Under the pieces are notes generated by a model, which was not told where the DNA came from, made no database searches, and worked only from the letters and a program-made list of their open reading frames with translations. DNA of 64,000 nucleotides from JAIVJG01 sp964236735 (GTDB lineage: Bacteria; Acidobacteriota; Blastocatellia; Pyrinomonadales; Pyrinomonadaceae). The translations under genes were made by a program, and so were the position numbers. Position 1 is the first letter of the stretch; every line of letters begins with the position of its first letter. Where the stretch lies: contig CAXSFM010000020.1 of the NCBI GenBank assembly GCA_964236735.1, positions 1-64,000 of the forward strand, in the 5' to 3' direction. Below, piece by piece: positions 17,454 through 25,392 of this stretch.

Positions 17454-18689
17454 TTATCCAAACACTCTCGGCAGACGCTGCCGCCAGCCCTTCGGCAATA
17501 ATAATTCCATCGCGTCGTCAACGGTGACGATGCCGGCGATGTCGCCCACATCGTCCACGACGGGCAACGCGAGCAGGTTGTATTCGGCGATGCGCTCGGA
17601 GACTTCGCGCGCAGAGTCTTTCGGGTGCGCGTACTGGAATTCGTGGCGCATCACGTCCGAGAGCGGCGCGTCGGGGTCTGCGAGAATTAGACTGCGGAGC
17701 GCGATGACGCCGGAGAGCTTCCACGATTTTTCTTCCTCGACGACATAGAGGTAATAAATCATGTTCGGCGTCTCGGCCATCTCACGCAAGCGTGCGAGCG
17801 CGCCGGCGACGGTCAAATCTTTCGGGAGCGTGACGAACTCCGTCGTCATCAATCCGCCCGCCTCGTCGTCGGCGTAAGGCAGCAGTTCCGCAACGTCCGC
17901 TTTCTCTTCGCCCTCCATGCGATGAAAGAGGTCTTCGGCTTTCGCTTCGGGCAAATCGCCGAGCAGGTCTGCGGCCTCGTCCGGCGACATCCATTCGAGG
18001 ATGTCCGCCGCGCGCTCTTCGTCCATCCCGTCAATGATGCGTACCTGATCTTCCTCGTGCATCTCTTCGAGCGTCTCGGCGGCGGTCTCGTCGTCCAGAG
18101 ACTCGATGACCTCCGCGCCCTGATGATACGAGAGAGCCTCTGTCAGACGCGCGATTTCCACCGGATGCAGCCGCGTCAGTTTTTTCTGCGACGACTTGAG
18201 ATGGACGCCCGCCGCGTCCGTCGCCAGATAGCCCACGTCCGCCCAGTTGATGACGCCGACCGGCTGCGCCTTCGCCACGCCTGCGGGCGCGAGCCGACGC
18301 CACAAACCTTGCAGACTCACGTCCGCGCCCGTCACGCGCCACTCGCCGCTCGCCTCGATCAACTGCACGTCGTTGACGCGCACGACGCGCTTGCCGTCAA
18401 CGTCTATCAACTGTTTGTCGAGCACGTCGCGCGCGAGCAGGACTTCGCCGTCGCGCTTCCTGAACGGGCGTCGGTCGAGAATGTCGGAGTTGAGCCGGAC
18501 GCCGCGCTCATCGAGATGGCTGATGCGCGAGCGCAAAAGAAAAAAGTCGCGACGACGCGAGCGCGCGACGACGCCCATCAGCGGCGGATGGTCTTCGCCG
18601 AGACGGACGATCAAGTCTTTGACGACGCCGACGCGCTCGCCTTCCACGTCGCGCACGGGGCGTCCGAGCATTTGTGAGAGATAGAGCAT
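17454..18689 (-). CDS. PRC-barrel / MgtE_N / CBS domain protein (soluble)
   Basis: This 411-residue protein starts with a PRC-barrel-like domain (MLGRPVRDVEGERVGVVKDL), has a second such unit at about 85-150 (LLARDVLDKQLIDVDGKRVV), then the superhelical MgtE N domain (AETLEEMHEEDQVRIIDGMD, then DILEWMSPDEAADLLGDLPE), and two CBS domains to the end. The MgtE membrane domain is absent, so it is probably not itself a channel. It more likely senses Mg or nucleotides and regulates a separate transporter. No transporter gene is next to it here. Confidence 0.85.
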   Translation of the reverse strand: MLYLSQMLGRPVRDVEGERVGVVKDLIVRLGEDHPPLMGVVARSRRRDFFLLRSRISHLDERGVRLNSDILDRRPFRKRDGEVLLARDVLDKQLIDVDGKRVVRVNDVQLIEASGEWRVTGADVSLQGLWRRLAPAGVAKAQPVGVINWADVGYLATDAAGVHLKSSQKKLTRLHPVEIARLTEALSYHQGAEVIESLDDETAAETLEEMHEEDQVRIIDGMDEERAADILEWMSPDEAADLLGDLPEAKAEDLFHRMEGEEKADVAELLPYADDEAGGLMTTEFVTLPKDLTVAGALARLREMAETPNMIYYLYVVEEEKSWKLSGVIALRSLILADPDAPLSDVMRHEFQYAHPKDSAREVSERIAEYNLLALPVVDDVGDIAGIVTVDDAMELLLPKGWRQRLPRVFG

Positions 18690-18867
18690 ACGAAATTAAA
18701 ACTCCGACGATTTCGATTAAGAACGGATGATAGCACGAGGCCGCGACGGTGTCGGAACATGTTTGCGAAAAGCGTTGCAAACATACGCGCGTTACCCTAT
18801 GCTCGCGCCGCAAAGTTCGCTGACGACGCTCCGCATATTTCAAGCAGACAAAACCCGAACCCCAAGC

Positions 18868-19290
18868 ATGTCATTCGTCGGGACAGAATGGATTGTTGAC
18901 GCCGCAGGCTGCCGCGCCGAATTGCTCAGAGACGCGGGCGCGCTCGACGCCGTGTTTCGTCGCATCGTCGCGGAATTGGAGTTAAAGCCCGTCGGCGAGA
19001 CGCACTGGCACACTTTCCCCGCGCCGGGCTGCGGCGTCACCGGCCTGCTGATGCTGACGGAATCGCATCTCACCTGCCACACCTACCCGGAGCACGAAAT
19101 CGCCACTTTCAATCTCTACTGCTGCCGCGCGCGTCCGGCATGGGCATGGACTGAGCGGCTGACGGAAATGCTCGGCGCGCGTGTCGTCACTGTGCGCGTC
19201 TGCCAACGTCCGGCGGCATCGGCGCTGCGAGTTGTCAATGAATGCGAGCGGAGATTTACCACAGAGGACACAGAGGTTCACAGAGGATGA
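18868..19290 (+). CDS. speD: S-adenosylmethionine decarboxylase proenzyme
   Basis: This pyruvoyl enzyme makes decarboxylated SAM, the aminopropyl donor for polyamine synthesis. The self-cleavage motif is GLLMLTESHLTCHTYPEHE, where the Ser of ESH becomes the pyruvoyl group; the downstream FNLYCC supplies the family cysteine. From 18868 it is about 140 residues, the bacterial length; the upstream frame to 18727 adds unlike sequence. The last residues (TTEDTEVHRG) are read from the CACAGAGG repeat at 19257-19365. It heads a cluster ending in a membrane aminopropyltransferase and an amine oxidase. Confidence 0.9.
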   Translation: MSFVGTEWIVDAAGCRAELLRDAGALDAVFRRIVAELELKPVGETHWHTFPAPGCGVTGLLMLTESHLTCHTYPEHEIATFNLYCCRARPAWAWTERLTEMLGARVVTVRVCQRPAASALRVVNECERRFTTEDTEVHRG

Positions 19291-19365
19291 AGAGGAGAAT
19301 CGGTGCATGTTTGCTGGTTGACTCTGTCTTTTCTCTGTGTCCCTCTGTGTCCTCTGTGGTGAAAA
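19257..19365. repeat. CACAGAGG inverted repeat
   Basis: The left arm (19257-19287) has CACAGAGG spaced 9-10 nt; the right arm (19331-19365) has its complement CCTCTGTG with the same spacing. The left arm encodes the end of SpeD and supplies its TGA. It lies between speD and the next gene of the cluster. The spacing differs from the 7-nt elements elsewhere. Confidence 0.75.
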
Positions 19366-19429
19366 TTCTTTCTTCCATGTCTCATGCAACGACGAACAAT
19401 GAGAGACGCAGCGTCGGAGGCGCGAGACG

Positions 19430-21433
19430 ATGACGGCATTTCAAGCCAACTGTCCCGCGTGCGGCGCGCCCGTCGTCTTCAAGACCGGCTCCGGCGTGGT
19501 CGTCGTCTGCGACTACTGCCATTCGGTCGTCGCGCGGACGGATCGCGCTCTCGAAGACCTCGGCAAAGTGTCGGACGTGTCCGAGTCCGGCTCGCCGCTC
19601 GCAGTCGGTTTGCGCGGGGTGTGTCGCGGCGTCGCTTTCGAGTTGACGGGACGCGCGCAACTCGGACACGCGGCGGGCGGCATGTGGGACGAATGGTACG
19701 CGGCCTTCACGGATCATCGCTGGGGCTGGCTCGCCGAAGCGCAGGGCAAATTTTATCTGACCTTCGAGAGAGAAATTCCCGACCCGCAACATCTGCCGCC
19801 GATTGATGGTCTCCAACTCGGTCAGCCCGTGCCCGCGATTTTGACGCCCGCGCCGCTCATCGTCGTCGAAAAAAACATGGCGCGGATGCTCGCGGCAGAG
19901 GGTGAGATTCCGTACCGCCTGACGCCCGGCGAGACTTATGCTTACGCAGACCTCTCCGGCGCAGGCGGCGTCTTTGGCACGATTGATTACGGCGAGCAAA
20001 CGCCGCGCGTCTTCGTCGGGCGTCAGGTGACGCTCGACGAACTCGGCATCATCGCGACCGGCGCGACGCAAGCGCGCGAGCCGCGACGTGTGACGGCGGC
20101 GCAACTCAACTGCCCTAGATGCGGCGGGCCGCTTGAGCTTCGCGCGCCTGACCAGTCCGAGCGCGTGACGTGCCCGAACTGCGCGTCGCTGCTCGACATC
20201 ACGAAGGGTCGCCTGCTTTATCTCAAGACGCTCGAAGCAAAAAAATACGCGCCTTCGATTCCGCTCGGCGGCGTCGCAGAGTTTGAAGGGCAATCGTGTA
20301 CCGTCATCGGCTTCATGGTTCGCAGCGTCGAGTTCGACGCCGTGCGTTACTTCTGGCAGGAGTATCTGCTCTACAACGCCGCGCTCGGTTTTCGCTGGCT
20401 CGTCGAGTCGGACGCGCACTGGAGCTATGTGCAGACAATCGCGCCCGGCGACGTGAGCGAGAGCGACAAGTACGCGAAGTATCGCGGCACAAATTATAAA
20501 ATCTTCCAGGATGCGACGGCGCGCGCAGAGTATGTGCAGGGCGAGTTTTACTGGAAGGTGACGACGGGCGAACTTGTCCGCGCGGTGGATTACGTGCGCG
20601 CGCCGGAGATGCTCTCGAAAGAAGTTACGAGCGGCGAGATTAACTGGTCGCACGGCACTTACGTGCCCGTCAAACAAATCGAGCGGCAATTCAAAGTTGA
20701 CTTGCCCACCCCGCGCACCATCGCGCCCAACCAGCCGTTCCCGCATGGAGGCATTTACAAATACTGGCTGCTGCTGATGTTCGTCGCGATGCTCGTCGGA
20801 ATGGTGATGTTCGTTGTGTCGAGCGCGGGCAGCACGAAAGTCTTCGATGAGTCTTACATTTTGCAGCCGCAACCCGTCGCGACGCCGACGCCCATCATTG
20901 CCGAAGGTGCGAACAATGCGGTCGTGTCGGTCACGCCAATTATTGCGCCCGCGCCAGACGAACAGGAAAACACGCAGGTCATTTTCAGCAATGCGTTTCA
21001 ACTCAAAGCGCGCCAGAACATACGTGTGCAGGGACGCGGCAACGTGGACAATAACTGGCTCTACGTGGAAGGCGATTTGATTAACGAAGAGACCGGACTC
21101 GTGCAATCGTTCGAGTTGCCGATTGAGTATTATCACGGCACAGAAGACGGCGAATCGTGGACGGAAGGCAACGTGGAGCAGACCGTGTATCTCTCCGCGC
21201 TCCCCGCCGGGACGTACACGCTGCGGCTCGAAGCGCAGTGGGACAAGCAGAATCCGGGCACGCCGCAACTCTCCGTCCGCGTCGAACAGGGCACGCCGCG
21301 CGGTCTTAATTGGTTGCTCACGCTCATCGCTCTGTCCGTCATCCCCGTCTTCATCGCCATCCGTCAATTCAACTTCGAGCGGCGACGTTGGGCTGACAGC
21401 GCGTTCAATCCATATCAATCAAGTGATGAGTGA
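19430..21433 (+). CDS. zinc-ribbon membrane protein, DUF4178-like
   Basis: This 667-residue protein starts with a zinc ribbon (CPACGAPVVFKTGSG then CDYC), has a second at about 226-249 (CPRCGGPLEL then CPNC) and beta-rich modules after each (the second includes YFWQEYLLYN and FRWLVESDAHWSYVQ, typical of DUF4178). A membrane helix follows at about 443-468 (WLLLMFVAMLVGMVMFVVSS), then a beta domain, and a last membrane helix (LLTLIALSVIPVFIAI). A GGAGG lies nine bases before the ATG. Such proteins sit beside SpeD, DUF350 and aminopropyltransferase genes in other genomes as I recall; molecular function is unknown. The final residues SSDE are encoded by repeat R5. Confidence 0.75.
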   Translation: MTAFQANCPACGAPVVFKTGSGVVVVCDYCHSVVARTDRALEDLGKVSDVSESGSPLAVGLRGVCRGVAFELTGRAQLGHAAGGMWDEWYAAFTDHRWGWLAEAQGKFYLTFEREIPDPQHLPPIDGLQLGQPVPAILTPAPLIVVEKNMARMLAAEGEIPYRLTPGETYAYADLSGAGGVFGTIDYGEQTPRVFVGRQVTLDELGIIATGATQAREPRRVTAAQLNCPRCGGPLELRAPDQSERVTCPNCASLLDITKGRLLYLKTLEAKKYAPSIPLGGVAEFEGQSCTVIGFMVRSVEFDAVRYFWQEYLLYNAALGFRWLVESDAHWSYVQTIAPGDVSESDKYAKYRGTNYKIFQDATARAEYVQGEFYWKVTTGELVRAVDYVRAPEMLSKEVTSGEINWSHGTYVPVKQIERQFKVDLPTPRTIAPNQPFPHGGIYKYWLLLMFVAMLVGMVMFVVSSAGSTKVFDESYILQPQPVATPTPIIAEGANNAVVSVTPIIAPAPDEQENTQVIFSNAFQLKARQNIRVQGRGNVDNNWLYVEGDLINEETGLVQSFELPIEYYHGTEDGESWTEGNVEQTVYLSALPAGTYTLRLEAQWDKQNPGTPQLSVRVEQGTPRGLNWLLTLIALSVIPVFIAIRQFNFERRRWADSAFNPYQSSDE

Positions 21434-21498
21434 TAAGTGATGAGTGATAAGAAAAGCTGTCGGGTCTTTCTTATCACTTATCACTCATCACTTATCAC
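21421..21498. repeat. heptad-word inverted repeat (R5)
   Basis: Left arm 21421-21451 (GTGATGA and GTGATAA alternating) and right arm 21470-21498 (complementary TTATCAC/TCATCAC units) flank an 18-nt loop. The left arm provides the stop codon and SSDE end of the preceding gene. Confidence 0.75.
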
Positions 21499-21508
21499 CG
21501 GAGGCAAT

Positions 21509-21691
21509 ATGCTCAGTAAATTTTATCTACTCTTCGGCGTGGCCGTGCTCGCGCTCTACGTCACGGCGGCGTGGAGCGGTTGGGAGTTAGGCAACACGCA
21601 GAGGCAAATTCTGCCCGCCGACGTGCGTAATTCGCCGGGCGGTTATCGCTCGTTCCACTTCTGGCATTCCGGCTATCACGGAGGAAAATAA
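21509..21691 (+). CDS. 60-residue single-pass membrane peptide of the polyamine cluster
   Basis: The start at 21509 follows GGAGG at 21500-21504. The product has one membrane helix (FYLLFGVAVLALYVTAAWSG), a short polar link and an aromatic/His tail (GGYRSFHFWHSGYHGGK). Its TAA stop overlaps the ATG of the DUF350 gene (TAATG), indicating translational coupling. No named family is known to me, but the position between the DUF4178-like and DUF350 genes implies it belongs to the same assembly. Confidence 0.75.
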   Translation: MLSKFYLLFGVAVLALYVTAAWSGWELGNTQRQILPADVRNSPGGYRSFHFWHSGYHGGK

Positions 21692-21975
21692 TGCTCAACG
21701 AAACATTCGCACAAAGCGCGGGACAGTTTTCTTTACCGCACGTCTGCGGGCTGGTCGTCAATCTGGGCGACTTGACGGGAGTGCTCTTGACGACGGCCAT
21801 CTTCACGCTCTTTGGCCTGCTCGTCTTCGGCCTCGCTTACATGATCATCGTCAAAACTTCGCCGTTCTCTATCCGCAAGGAAATCGAGGACGACCAGAAC
21901 ACCGCGCTCGCCATCATCATCGGCTCGGTCATCATCGGCGTCGCGCTCATCATCGCCGCCGCGATTCATGGATAA
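21691..21975 (+). CDS. DUF350 family membrane protein
   Basis: This 94-residue protein has two or three membrane helices: VLLTTAIFTLFGLLVFGLAY, then after a basic/acidic loop (FSIRKEIEDDQNTALA) ALAIIIGSVIIGVALIIAAA. The IRKEIEDDQNTALA loop is the hallmark of DUF350 (YjfL-like). Family members are associated with polyamine and envelope-stress gene clusters; their biochemical role is not established. Translationally coupled to the upstream 60-residue gene. Confidence 0.85.
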   Translation: MLNETFAQSAGQFSLPHVCGLVVNLGDLTGVLLTTAIFTLFGLLVFGLAYMIIVKTSPFSIRKEIEDDQNTALAIIIGSVIIGVALIIAAAIHG

Positions 21976-21976
21976 G

Positions 21977-22100
21977 AGCGTTCAGCAGTCAACGTTCAGC
22001 AATCAGCTTTTGTCTTGAGTTGAACAATCGAGACAGGTGGCGAGCGTTGAGCCTTCACCCCGCCTAAGTGTTGAATGCTGACTGCTGAACGCTGAACGCT
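21977..22100. repeat. heptad-word inverted repeat (R6)
   Basis: Left arm 21977-22007 (AGCGTTCAGCAGTCAACG...) and right arm 22075-22100 (complementary GCTGAAC words) with a spacer of about 67 nt. Same AGCnnTC heptads as R4. It fills most of the gap between DUF350 and the aminopropyltransferase, ending five bases before the start codon at 22106. Confidence 0.7.
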
Positions 22101-22105
22101 TTCTT

Positions 22106-23638
22106 ATGAATCGCACGCCCATCCTTTTTCTCAACGTCCTCGTCATCGCGACTTGCGGCCTCGTCTATGAATTACTGGCGGGCACGCTCGCCAGTTACGT
22201 GCTCGGCGATTCGGTCACGCAGTTCTCGCTGATCATCGGCATCTATCTCTCCGCGCTCGGCGTCGGCGCGTGGGCTTCGAGATTTTTTGACGCTGAGCTC
22301 GCGCGCCGCTTCGTGGATGTGGAACTCGGCGTCGCCGTCGTCGGCGGGACGAGCGCGCCGCTTCTGTTTTTGAGCTTCGCGCATCTCAGCTACTTCCACG
22401 TCGTACTCTACGGAATCGTCTTCCTCATCGGCGTGCTCGTCGGTTTAGAGATTCCGCTCTTGATGCGAATTATGAAAGACCAACTCGACTTTAAGGAGTT
22501 GGTCGCGCGCGTGCTGGCATTCGACTACGTGGGCGCGCTCGTCGCGTCGCTACTGTTTCCCATCTTCCTCGTGCCGAAACTCGGACTCGTTCGCACGTCG
22601 CTCGTCTTCGGCGTGCTCAATGCGGGCGTCGGTCTGTGGGGAACGTGGATTATGCGCCCCATCATCAAGGGCGAGGTGACGGGCTTGCGCGTCCGCGCCG
22701 TCATCGTTATGACGCTGCTCGCCGTCGGCATCATCAAGGCCGACGCGCTGACCTCGCTCGCGGAGGATGCGATGTTCGCCGATGACATCGTCTATTCCAA
22801 GACGACCGCGTACCAGCGCATCGTCATCACGCGCAACAAGGCGGGCTTTCAACTCTTCCTCAACGGCAATCTACAATTCAGTTCGGCGGACGAATATCGC
22901 TACCACGAAGCGCTCGTCCACCCGGCGATGACGCTCGCGGCAGAGAGAGGAACTGCGCCGCGCCGCGTGCTCGTGCTTGGCGGCGGCGACGGACTCGCAC
23001 TGCGCGAGCTGCTCAAATACTCTTCCGTCGAATCCATCACCCTTGTTGACCTCGATCCCGGCATGACGCGGCTCTCGCAACATTTTCTCCCGCTCGCCGC
23101 GCTCAATCATCATTCGTTCGACGATGCGCGCGTCCACGTCGCCAACATGGACGCGATGATCTGGCTTGAGCAGACGGACGACGAGCCGCCGTTCGACGCG
23201 GCCATCGTGGACTTTCCAGACCCCAATTCTTTCGCGCTCGGCAAACTCTACACGACGCGCTTTTATCATCTCTTGAAACAAAGACTCGCGCCCGACGCAG
23301 GCGTCAGCGTGCAGTCCACTTCGCCGCTCTTCGCGCGCCAATCTTACTGGTGCGTCGTCCGCACACTTGAGGCGGCGGGCTTCTCCGTGCGTCCTTATTA
23401 CACCGCCGTTCCCTCCTTCGGCGTCTGGGGCTACGCGCTCGCGCGCCGCGCTCCCTTCGACGTTCCGCAGCACGTCGCAAACGCGCCCGACCTCCAACTA
23501 AAATTCCTCGACGACTCCGCGCTCGTCTCGATGTTCATGCTCTCGGCAGACCTCTCTCCCGTGCCCGTCGAGGTCAACCGTCTCGATAATCAATCGCTCG
23601 TGCGTTACTACGAAGCGGAGTGGAAGCGGTATGAATAG
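22106..23638 (+). CDS. speE: membrane-embedded polyamine aminopropyltransferase (spermidine synthase-like)
   Basis: This 510-residue protein has about seven membrane helices in residues 1-215 and a SpeE-type Rossmann methyltransferase-fold domain after. The catalytic half shows the substrate loop FLNGNLQFSSADEYRYHEAL, the decarboxylated-SAM binding loop VLVLGGGDGLALRELLKY, an acidic VDLDPG, and VDFPDPNSFALGKLYTTRFY, where SpeE usually has a VDSTDP-like catalytic aspartate. It probably transfers the aminopropyl group from the product of SpeD to an amine at the membrane. Its 3' end overlaps the next gene by eight bases. The gene symbol marks the family only. Confidence 0.85.
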   Translation: MNRTPILFLNVLVIATCGLVYELLAGTLASYVLGDSVTQFSLIIGIYLSALGVGAWASRFFDAELARRFVDVELGVAVVGGTSAPLLFLSFAHLSYFHVVLYGIVFLIGVLVGLEIPLLMRIMKDQLDFKELVARVLAFDYVGALVASLLFPIFLVPKLGLVRTSLVFGVLNAGVGLWGTWIMRPIIKGEVTGLRVRAVIVMTLLAVGIIKADALTSLAEDAMFADDIVYSKTTAYQRIVITRNKAGFQLFLNGNLQFSSADEYRYHEALVHPAMTLAAERGTAPRRVLVLGGGDGLALRELLKYSSVESITLVDLDPGMTRLSQHFLPLAALNHHSFDDARVHVANMDAMIWLEQTDDEPPFDAAIVDFPDPNSFALGKLYTTRFYHLLKQRLAPDAGVSVQSTSPLFARQSYWCVVRTLEAAGFSVRPYYTAVPSFGVWGYALARRAPFDVPQHVANAPDLQLKFLDDSALVSMFMLSADLSPVPVEVNRLDNQSLVRYYEAEWKRYE

Positions 23639-25292
23639 GCGCGAGGTGCTCGCGGCCTTTCTCGGCGTGCCGTTCGCGCTTGCGGCGTGTCGCACAAAAG
23701 AAGACGCGCCGTTTCCCGAAGGCGAGATTGTCGGCGCGTCCGACGTGATCGGCCATCGCCTGCGCGACGGTCTGCGTGTCGAGCCGGCGATGGATGCATG
23801 GGAGCGCGCGGGCGTCGTGATTGTCGGCGGCGGCGTCGCGGGACTGTCTGCGGCGTGGAGATTTACACAGGCGGGCTTCGATGATTTCGTCGTGCTCGAA
23901 CTCGAACCCGCGCCGGGCGGGACGGCGCGAAGCGGCGCGGAGCATGGCGTTGTGCCGTACCCGTGGGGCGCGCATTACATCCCTGCGCCGACGAAAGAGA
24001 ATCGCGCTCTCGTCCGGTTGCTCGGCGAGATGAACATCCTCGAAGGCGCGGATGAGCGCGGCGAGCCAGTGGTCGCGGAACAATTTCTCTGCCGCGACCC
24101 GGAGGAGCGTGTCTTTTATCGAGGTCGCTGGTACGAAGGTTTGTACCTGCACGCGGGCGCGTCCGATGCGGACAAGGCGCAACTGCGCGCGTTCAACGAG
24201 CAAGTTGATCGCTGGGCGGGCTGGCGCGATGCAAGAGGGCGACGTGCGTTCGCGATTCCCGTCGCGCAATCTTCGGACGATGCGGAGGTGACTTCGCTCG
24301 ACCGTCTGACGATGTCCGAATGGATGGACGCGCGCGGCTTCGACTCTCCGCGCCTGCGCTGGCTGGTGGACTACGCCTGCCGCGACGACTACGGTCTGAC
24401 TCACGAGCAGGCGAGCGCGTGGGCGGGACTCTTTTATTTCGCCTCGCGCACGCCGCAGCCGGGCGCGGACGCGCAACCGCTCATCACCTGGCCGGAAGGC
24501 AACGGGCGACTCGTCGCGCATCTCTACGGCAAGACTTCAAGCAAGGTGCGTCTCGGCGTCGCCGTCGCGGACATCCGTCCCGCGTCGAATGCTGACGGAC
24601 ACAACGGCGCGGCGGCGGGCGTGGATGTCGTCACGATAGACCACGAAGGACAGCGCGCGTCGGGCATTCACGCCGATCAAGTCGTCTTCGCCGCGCCGCA
24701 GTTTCTCTCCAAATATCTCATCAGGCAATATCGTGAAGAGGGCGCGCCCGCGCACGTCGCGGAGTTTCAGTACGGCGCGTGGATGGTGGCGAACTTGTTT
24801 CTCAAGGATCGCCCGCGCCAGAATTTTTCGAGCTTTCCGCTCGCGTGGGACAACGTGTTGTACGAGAGTCCTTCGCTCGGCTACGTCGTCGCCACGCACC
24901 AGCGCGGGCTGGATCGCGGCGCGAGCGTCTTCACTTATTACTATCCGTTGACCGACGCAAACCCGCGCCTCGCTCGCTCGCGCCTGCTTGAGACCGACTG
25001 GCGCGGTTGGGCTGACGTGGCGTTGACAGACCTCTCACGCGCGCACGCGGACATTCGCGCGCTCACCGAACGCCTCGACGTGATGCGCTGGGGACACGCG
25101 ATGATTCGCCCGCGCGCGGGTTTCGTCTGGGGCGGCGCGCGGGCGGCGGCGCAGAAGCCATACGGTGCGATTCACTTCGCGCACACAGACCTCTCCGGCG
25201 TCCCGCTCTTTGAAGAAGCATTCGATCACGGCATCCGCGCGGCGGAAGAAATCCTGGCGGCTCGCGGAATGAAGTTCAAGAGCGTGAGATAA
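23631..25292 (+). CDS. FAD-dependent amine oxidase-like lipoprotein
   Basis: This 553-residue protein begins with a twin-arginine and lipobox signal (MNRREVLAAFLGVPFALAAC), so it is predicted to be exported folded and lipid-anchored. The FAD-binding dinucleotide motif follows at about residue 64 (VVIVGGGVAGLSAAWRF), and a flavin amine-oxidase-like C-terminal motif is near the end (GAIHFAHTDLSG). It would oxidise an amine, plausibly a polyamine made by the upstream genes, but the substrate is inferred from context alone. It overlaps the aminopropyltransferase gene by eight bases, a strong sign of a shared transcript. Confidence 0.8.
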   Translation: MNRREVLAAFLGVPFALAACRTKEDAPFPEGEIVGASDVIGHRLRDGLRVEPAMDAWERAGVVIVGGGVAGLSAAWRFTQAGFDDFVVLELEPAPGGTARSGAEHGVVPYPWGAHYIPAPTKENRALVRLLGEMNILEGADERGEPVVAEQFLCRDPEERVFYRGRWYEGLYLHAGASDADKAQLRAFNEQVDRWAGWRDARGRRAFAIPVAQSSDDAEVTSLDRLTMSEWMDARGFDSPRLRWLVDYACRDDYGLTHEQASAWAGLFYFASRTPQPGADAQPLITWPEGNGRLVAHLYGKTSSKVRLGVAVADIRPASNADGHNGAAAGVDVVTIDHEGQRASGIHADQVVFAAPQFLSKYLIRQYREEGAPAHVAEFQYGAWMVANLFLKDRPRQNFSSFPLAWDNVLYESPSLGYVVATHQRGLDRGASVFTYYYPLTDANPRLARSRLLETDWRGWADVALTDLSRAHADIRALTERLDVMRWGHAMIRPRAGFVWGGARAAAQKPYGAIHFAHTDLSGVPLFEEAFDHGIRAAEEILAARGMKFKSVR

Positions 25293-25298
25293 AAAGGT

Positions 25299-25369
25299 CA
25301 GTACCGCGAGCGATAGCGAGCGGGTGCGGCTCACGATGTACGATCCGCTCGCTATCGCTCGCGGTACTG
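25299..25369. repeat. long palindromic element, copy 2
   Basis: A perfect 25-nt inverted repeat (25299-25323 and 25345-25369) around a 21-nt loop. The arms are the same as in the 12074-12143 element (CAGTACCGCGAGCGATAGCG at the left end), while the loops differ. It lies between the convergent amine oxidase and pta genes. Confidence 0.88.
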
Positions 25370-25392
25370 ATAGAGCAGCCAACTCCGGCGAC

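Noticed and set aside
19382..21418. 678-codon frame antisense to the zinc-ribbon membrane gene
   Set aside because: Long but fully antisense to a gene with clear zinc-ribbon and membrane motifs; Arg/His-rich shadow composition.
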